Positions 6,039 through 8,586 of a stretch of 8,586 nucleotides of DNA are shown here, piece by piece. Origin of the DNA: Burkholderiales bacterium (GTDB lineage Bacteria > Pseudomonadota > Gammaproteobacteria > Burkholderiales > Usitatibacteraceae); NCBI GenBank assembly GCA_026786225.1, contig JAJAYN010000088.1, positions 1-8,586 on the forward strand, written 5' to 3'. Numbering within the stretch: the stretch's first letter is position 1; each line of letters starts with the position of its first letter. The notes below the pieces were generated by a model. It saw nothing but the letters and a program-made list of their open reading frames with translations, was not told where the DNA came from and made no database searches. A program made the position numbers and the translations under genes.

Positions 6039-6795
6039 AAAACTGCCAGGTACACAGCTCCGCCAATTCCTTTGGCGTCACTTTTTCCAGCGCAATGCGG
6101 CCGACACGAATATTGATGTCCGGATTCGATTTATTCTTGTCGTAAAAAGGTGCCAGTTCCACGTCCAGAAAATGGTTTACAAATTCCATTCGGTAGCCAG
6201 TCTGGGCGAGGAAGTTGACAATTTCATTGAGCGTAAAGAAGCGGATGTGCGTGATATCCAGCAGACCGCGTTCCGCATAAGTCCACATTCCCCTGTCGAG
6301 CAAACCCTGCATTAGCCCCAAGTGCCGCGTGTTCGGAATGCTGAGTATTACCTGGGCGTCGGGCGAAAGGTAAGGTCTTAATTTCACCATGACGTGCCAG
6401 GGATCGTACATGTGCTCGAGTACGTCTGCCATGACGACCGTGTCCACGCTGCCAATCGCGACCCCCTCGTTTTCGAGCGTGAAGTCTTCAAATTTCCCAC
6501 ACAACACCTGGTCGAGCTTTTGTGCAGCGAGTTCAGCGGTGGCACGGTTAGGCTCGATGCCGATAGTGCGACAGGCAGGATGCAATCCTTTTACGTATTG
6601 ACCAAGGATTCCCGAGGAGCAACCGACATCGAGCAGCACCCGCGGTGGATGCGCCAATACATCAAGTAACTGCGGATTGAAATGCTGCTGGTACGGCGTC
6701 ACCGCCGCGTCTTCAATATTGAGGCAGGTTTGCCACACGTATTGGGGTTCAGCTATCGGCTGCGCGGGACTTGGAACAGGGGGTTGCGAAGACAT
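6016..6795 (-). CDS. Class I SAM-dependent methyltransferase, glycan-cluster type
   Basis: A 259-residue Rossmann-fold methyltransferase. Motif I is VLLDVGCSSGILGQYV (53-68) and binds SAM. GIEPN (79-83) supplies the acidic ribose contact. TVVMADVLEHMYDPW (119-133) is the post-II/III region, followed by ILSIPNTRH (150-158). The later pattern ERGLLDITHIRFFTLNEI (175-192) is typical of Methyltransf_11/23 proteins in O-antigen, capsule and glycosylation clusters, so a sugar or small-molecule substrate is likelier than RNA. The substrate cannot be named. The N-terminal 18 residues are proline-rich. I start at ATG 6795. A GTG at 6804 would add three residues, and neither has a strong ribosome binding site. 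It is convergent with lnt (23-bp overlap) and divergent from glyQ, and is the only minus-strand gene here. No glycosyltransferase or other partner lies next to it. Confidence 0.88.
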   Translation of the reverse strand: MSSQPPVPSPAQPIAEPQYVWQTCLNIEDAAVTPYQQHFNPQLLDVLAHPPRVLLDVGCSSGILGQYVKGLHPACRTIGIEPNRATAELAAQKLDQVLCGKFEDFTLENEGVAIGSVDTVVMADVLEHMYDPWHVMVKLRPYLSPDAQVILSIPNTRHLGLMQGLLDRGMWTYAERGLLDITHIRFFTLNEIVNFLAQTGYRMEFVNHFLDVELAPFYDKNKSNPDINIRVGRIALEKVTPKELAELCTWQFFIRARVA

Positions 6796-6823
6796 TTTAG
6801 TCACTTATCCAGGAGCATGAATT

Positions 6824-6853
6824 TTGCGTTACGCGAGGCTTACCACGTAAAAT
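6824..6853 (+). promoter_or_regulatory. Probable sigma70 promoter for glyQS
   Basis: TTGCGT (6824-6829) and TAAAAT (6848-6853) are separated by 18 bases, a good match to a sigma70-type promoter, and predict a leader of about 25 bases before ATG 6886. A promoter is needed here because the upstream gene reads the other way. No terminator-antiterminator or T-box structure is visible in the short leader. I find no equally convincing promoter for the methyltransferase on the opposite strand. Confidence 0.55.
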
Positions 6854-6885
6854 CGGCAGTTTAGCGCAAGAAAATCCCTCGATTC

Positions 6886-7800
6886 ATGATTACCTTTCAA
6901 GAAGTCATTCTCAAGCTCCAGGATTACTGGAACGCCCAAGGCTGCGCGCTACTGCAACCATACGATATGGAGGTCGGTGCCGGTACGTCGCATACCGCCA
7001 CTTTTCTGCGTTCACTTGGACCGGAGCCATGGCGTGCCGCCTACGTGCAACCCTCGCGGCGGCCCAAGGATGGCCGCTATGGCGAAAACCCGAATCGCTT
7101 GCAGCATTACTACCAGTTTCAGGTGGTGCTGAAGCCGTCACCGCTCAACATCCTGGAACTCTATCTCGGCTCGCTTGAAGCGCTGGGGCTGGACCTGCAG
7201 AAAAACGATGTGCGTTTTGTCGAGGACGACTGGGAAAATCCAACGCTAGGCGCGTGGGGTCTTGGCTGGGAGGTGTGGCTAAACGGCATGGAAGTCACGC
7301 AGTTCACCTACTTTCAACAAGTCGGCGGCATTGAATGTAAGCCCATCACTGGCGAAATTACCTACGGGCTGGAGCGCCTTGCGATGTATCTGCAGAACAA
7401 GGAAAACGTTTATGACCTCGTGTGGACCAAGTGGAAAGAGAATGGTGTTGACCGTCAATTGAGTTACGGCGACGTTTATCACCAGAACGAAGTCGAGCAA
7501 TCCACATACAACTTCGAATATTCTGATGCGCCGTCATTGCTGCGACATTTCACCGATTACGAGGCGAACGCCAAGCGGCTTATGGAGGCGCAACTGGCGT
7601 TGCCCGCGTACGAGCAAGTGCTGAAGGCCGCGCATACATTCAATCTGCTTGATGCGCGCGGTGCCATATCGGTGACCGAGAGGGCGGCGTACATTGGTCG
7701 TATCCGCAATCTGGCGCGTAGTGTCGCGCAGAGCTACTACGAATCGCGCGAACGGCTGGGATTCCCGATGCTGCACGTGGCCAGGGAGGTGGCGACATGA
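6886..7800 (+). CDS. glyQ: Glycyl-tRNA synthetase alpha subunit
   Basis: The catalytic alpha subunit of the bacterial alpha2beta2 glycyl-tRNA synthetase, which activates glycine with ATP and charges tRNA-Gly together with GlyS. The 304-residue product is full family length. It opens with the conserved MITFQEVILKLQDYWNAQGC. Class II motif 2 lies in YVQPSRRPKDGRYGENPN (53-70) and the following QHYYQFQVV. TGEITYGLERLAMYLQ (155-170) carries motif 3 with the ATP-binding arginine R164. Other family blocks include EVTQFTYFQQ (136-145) and the ARGAISVTERAAYIGRIR region (257-274). No obvious Shine-Dalgarno sequence precedes ATG 6886. Its stop overlaps the glyS start as ATGA, the standard arrangement for coupled expression of the two subunits. 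Confidence 0.98.
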   Translation: MITFQEVILKLQDYWNAQGCALLQPYDMEVGAGTSHTATFLRSLGPEPWRAAYVQPSRRPKDGRYGENPNRLQHYYQFQVVLKPSPLNILELYLGSLEALGLDLQKNDVRFVEDDWENPTLGAWGLGWEVWLNGMEVTQFTYFQQVGGIECKPITGEITYGLERLAMYLQNKENVYDLVWTKWKENGVDRQLSYGDVYHQNEVEQSTYNFEYSDAPSLLRHFTDYEANAKRLMEAQLALPAYEQVLKAAHTFNLLDARGAISVTERAAYIGRIRNLARSVAQSYYESRERLGFPMLHVAREVAT

Positions 7801-8586
7801 GTATCGCGTCGCTGCTGGTTGAGCTGTTTACGGAAGAATTGCCGCCGAAGGCATTGAAAAAACTGGGCGATTCATTTGCCGCAGGCATCAATGCTGGCCT
7901 GCATAAGCGTAGCCTGCTTGATACAAGTTCCGTAGTGACGATGTTCGCCTCGCCGCGTCGTCTGGCGGTTCATATCACCGATGTAAAAATGATTGCGCCC
8001 GATGAGATTGTCGTCAGAAAGTTGATGCCGGTCACCGTCGGAATAGATGCTGATGGCAAGGCAACGCAAGCGCTTGCCAAAAAACTCGCAGCACTTGGCA
8101 AACCGGATTTTGATGTTTCGGCGCTTGAGCGGGAAGGTGAGGGCAAGGCCCAACAGTTACTGTTGCGCGAATGGGTTAAGGGGCAGAGTTTGCAGGCCGC
8201 TCTGCAGTCTTCGCTGGAAGAAACCATCGCAGCGTTGCCCGTACCGAAAGTGATGAGCTACCAGTTGTCCGACGGCGTCACTACCGTGCAGTTTGTCCGA
8301 CCGGTACACGGACTTGTCGCACTGCATGGCGCTACTGTTGTGCCGATTCATGTCCTCGGTCACGATGCCAACGCGGTGACACATGGCCATCGATTCCAGG
8401 GTGCCATTGACATCGAGCTCAAGCACGCCGACGAATACGAGTCGCGTCTGGAAAATGAAGGTGGCGTGATCGCCAGCTTTGAAAAGCGCCGCGCCGAAAT
8501 CATGCGGCTCTTGTTCGCGCACGCTGAGCAGACCGGCGACACATTAGGCGAGCCCGAAGACTATGAGGCGCTGCTCGACGAAGTGA
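7797..8586 (+). CDS. glyS: Glycyl-tRNA synthetase beta subunit, 5' part
   Basis: The beta subunit of glycyl-tRNA synthetase, involved in tRNA-Gly recognition and needed for a functional holoenzyme with GlyQ. It starts at ATG 7797, overlapping the glyQ stop as ATGA, with a strong ribosome binding site AGGGAGGT (7783-7790) six bases upstream. The 263 codons present are open to the right edge, and the family is normally about 690-720 residues, so well over half of the gene lies outside. Recognisable family blocks are LLVELFTEELPPKALKKLG (6-24), FASPRRLAVHI (50-60), the FVRPVHGLVALHG segment (about 166-178), GHDANAVTHGHRF (about 188-200) and EKRRAEI. No frameshift or stop interrupts it. Confidence 0.96.
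   Translation, partial: MSIASLLVELFTEELPPKALKKLGDSFAAGINAGLHKRSLLDTSSVVTMFASPRRLAVHITDVKMIAPDEIVVRKLMPVTVGIDADGKATQALAKKLAALGKPDFDVSALEREGEGKAQQLLLREWVKGQSLQAALQSSLEETIAALPVPKVMSYQLSDGVTTVQFVRPVHGLVALHGATVVPIHVLGHDANAVTHGHRFQGAIDIELKHADEYESRLENEGGVIASFEKRRAEIMRLLFAHAEQTGDTLGEPEDYEALLDEV

Noticed and set aside
1..8586. CRISPR array, insertion sequence, toxin-antitoxin or phage-defence system
   Set aside because: No repeat-spacer pattern, transposase, nuclease-plus-partner pair or small toxin gene was found. Nearly all DNA from 558 on is coding for known housekeeping genes plus one methyltransferase.

Overview
The window is a conserved housekeeping block from a Gram-negative proteobacterium, most likely a betaproteobacterium. 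Moderate GC, the protein signatures and the order miaB - phoH-like (ybeZ) - ybeY - corC - lnt followed by the two-subunit glycyl-tRNA synthetase glyQ-glyS support this. The genus cannot be fixed from the sequence alone.

Positions 1-336 hold no convincing gene, and the stretch from about 175 to 300 is clearly AT-rich compared with the genes that follow. It ends in what looks like the 3' half of a tRNA gene (294-336: an anticodon-like CAT, a perfect T arm, an acceptor strand and an encoded CCA) with no matching 5' half upstream. A strong hairpin terminator follows at 346-370. This is the usual appearance of the far end (att site) of an element integrated in a tRNA gene, so the left edge may be the boundary of a genomic island.

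Positions 558-6038 carry five plus-strand genes, the same set and order as the E. coli miaB/ybeZ-ybeY-ybeX-lnt neighbourhood. They are tRNA methylthiotransferase, PhoH-family ATPase, the rRNA-processing endoribonuclease YbeY, a CBS-domain CorC/YbeX protein and apolipoprotein N-acyltransferase. All have intact key residues. The theme is translation quality and ribosome maturation joined to envelope lipoprotein maturation.

Positions 6016-6795 hold one gene on the minus strand, a class I SAM-dependent methyltransferase of the kind common in surface-glycan clusters. It lies between lnt and glyQ, and its 3' end overlaps lnt tail to tail by 23 bp. It is the only gene here that does not belong to the conserved block.

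Positions 6886-8586 carry glyQ (complete) and glyS (5' part only, running off the right edge), overlapping by ATGA and preceded by a good sigma70-type promoter. I found no new defence system, CRISPR array, transposon or other undescribed multi-gene system. The points most worth following are the tRNA fragment with its adjacent repeats and the inserted methyltransferase.
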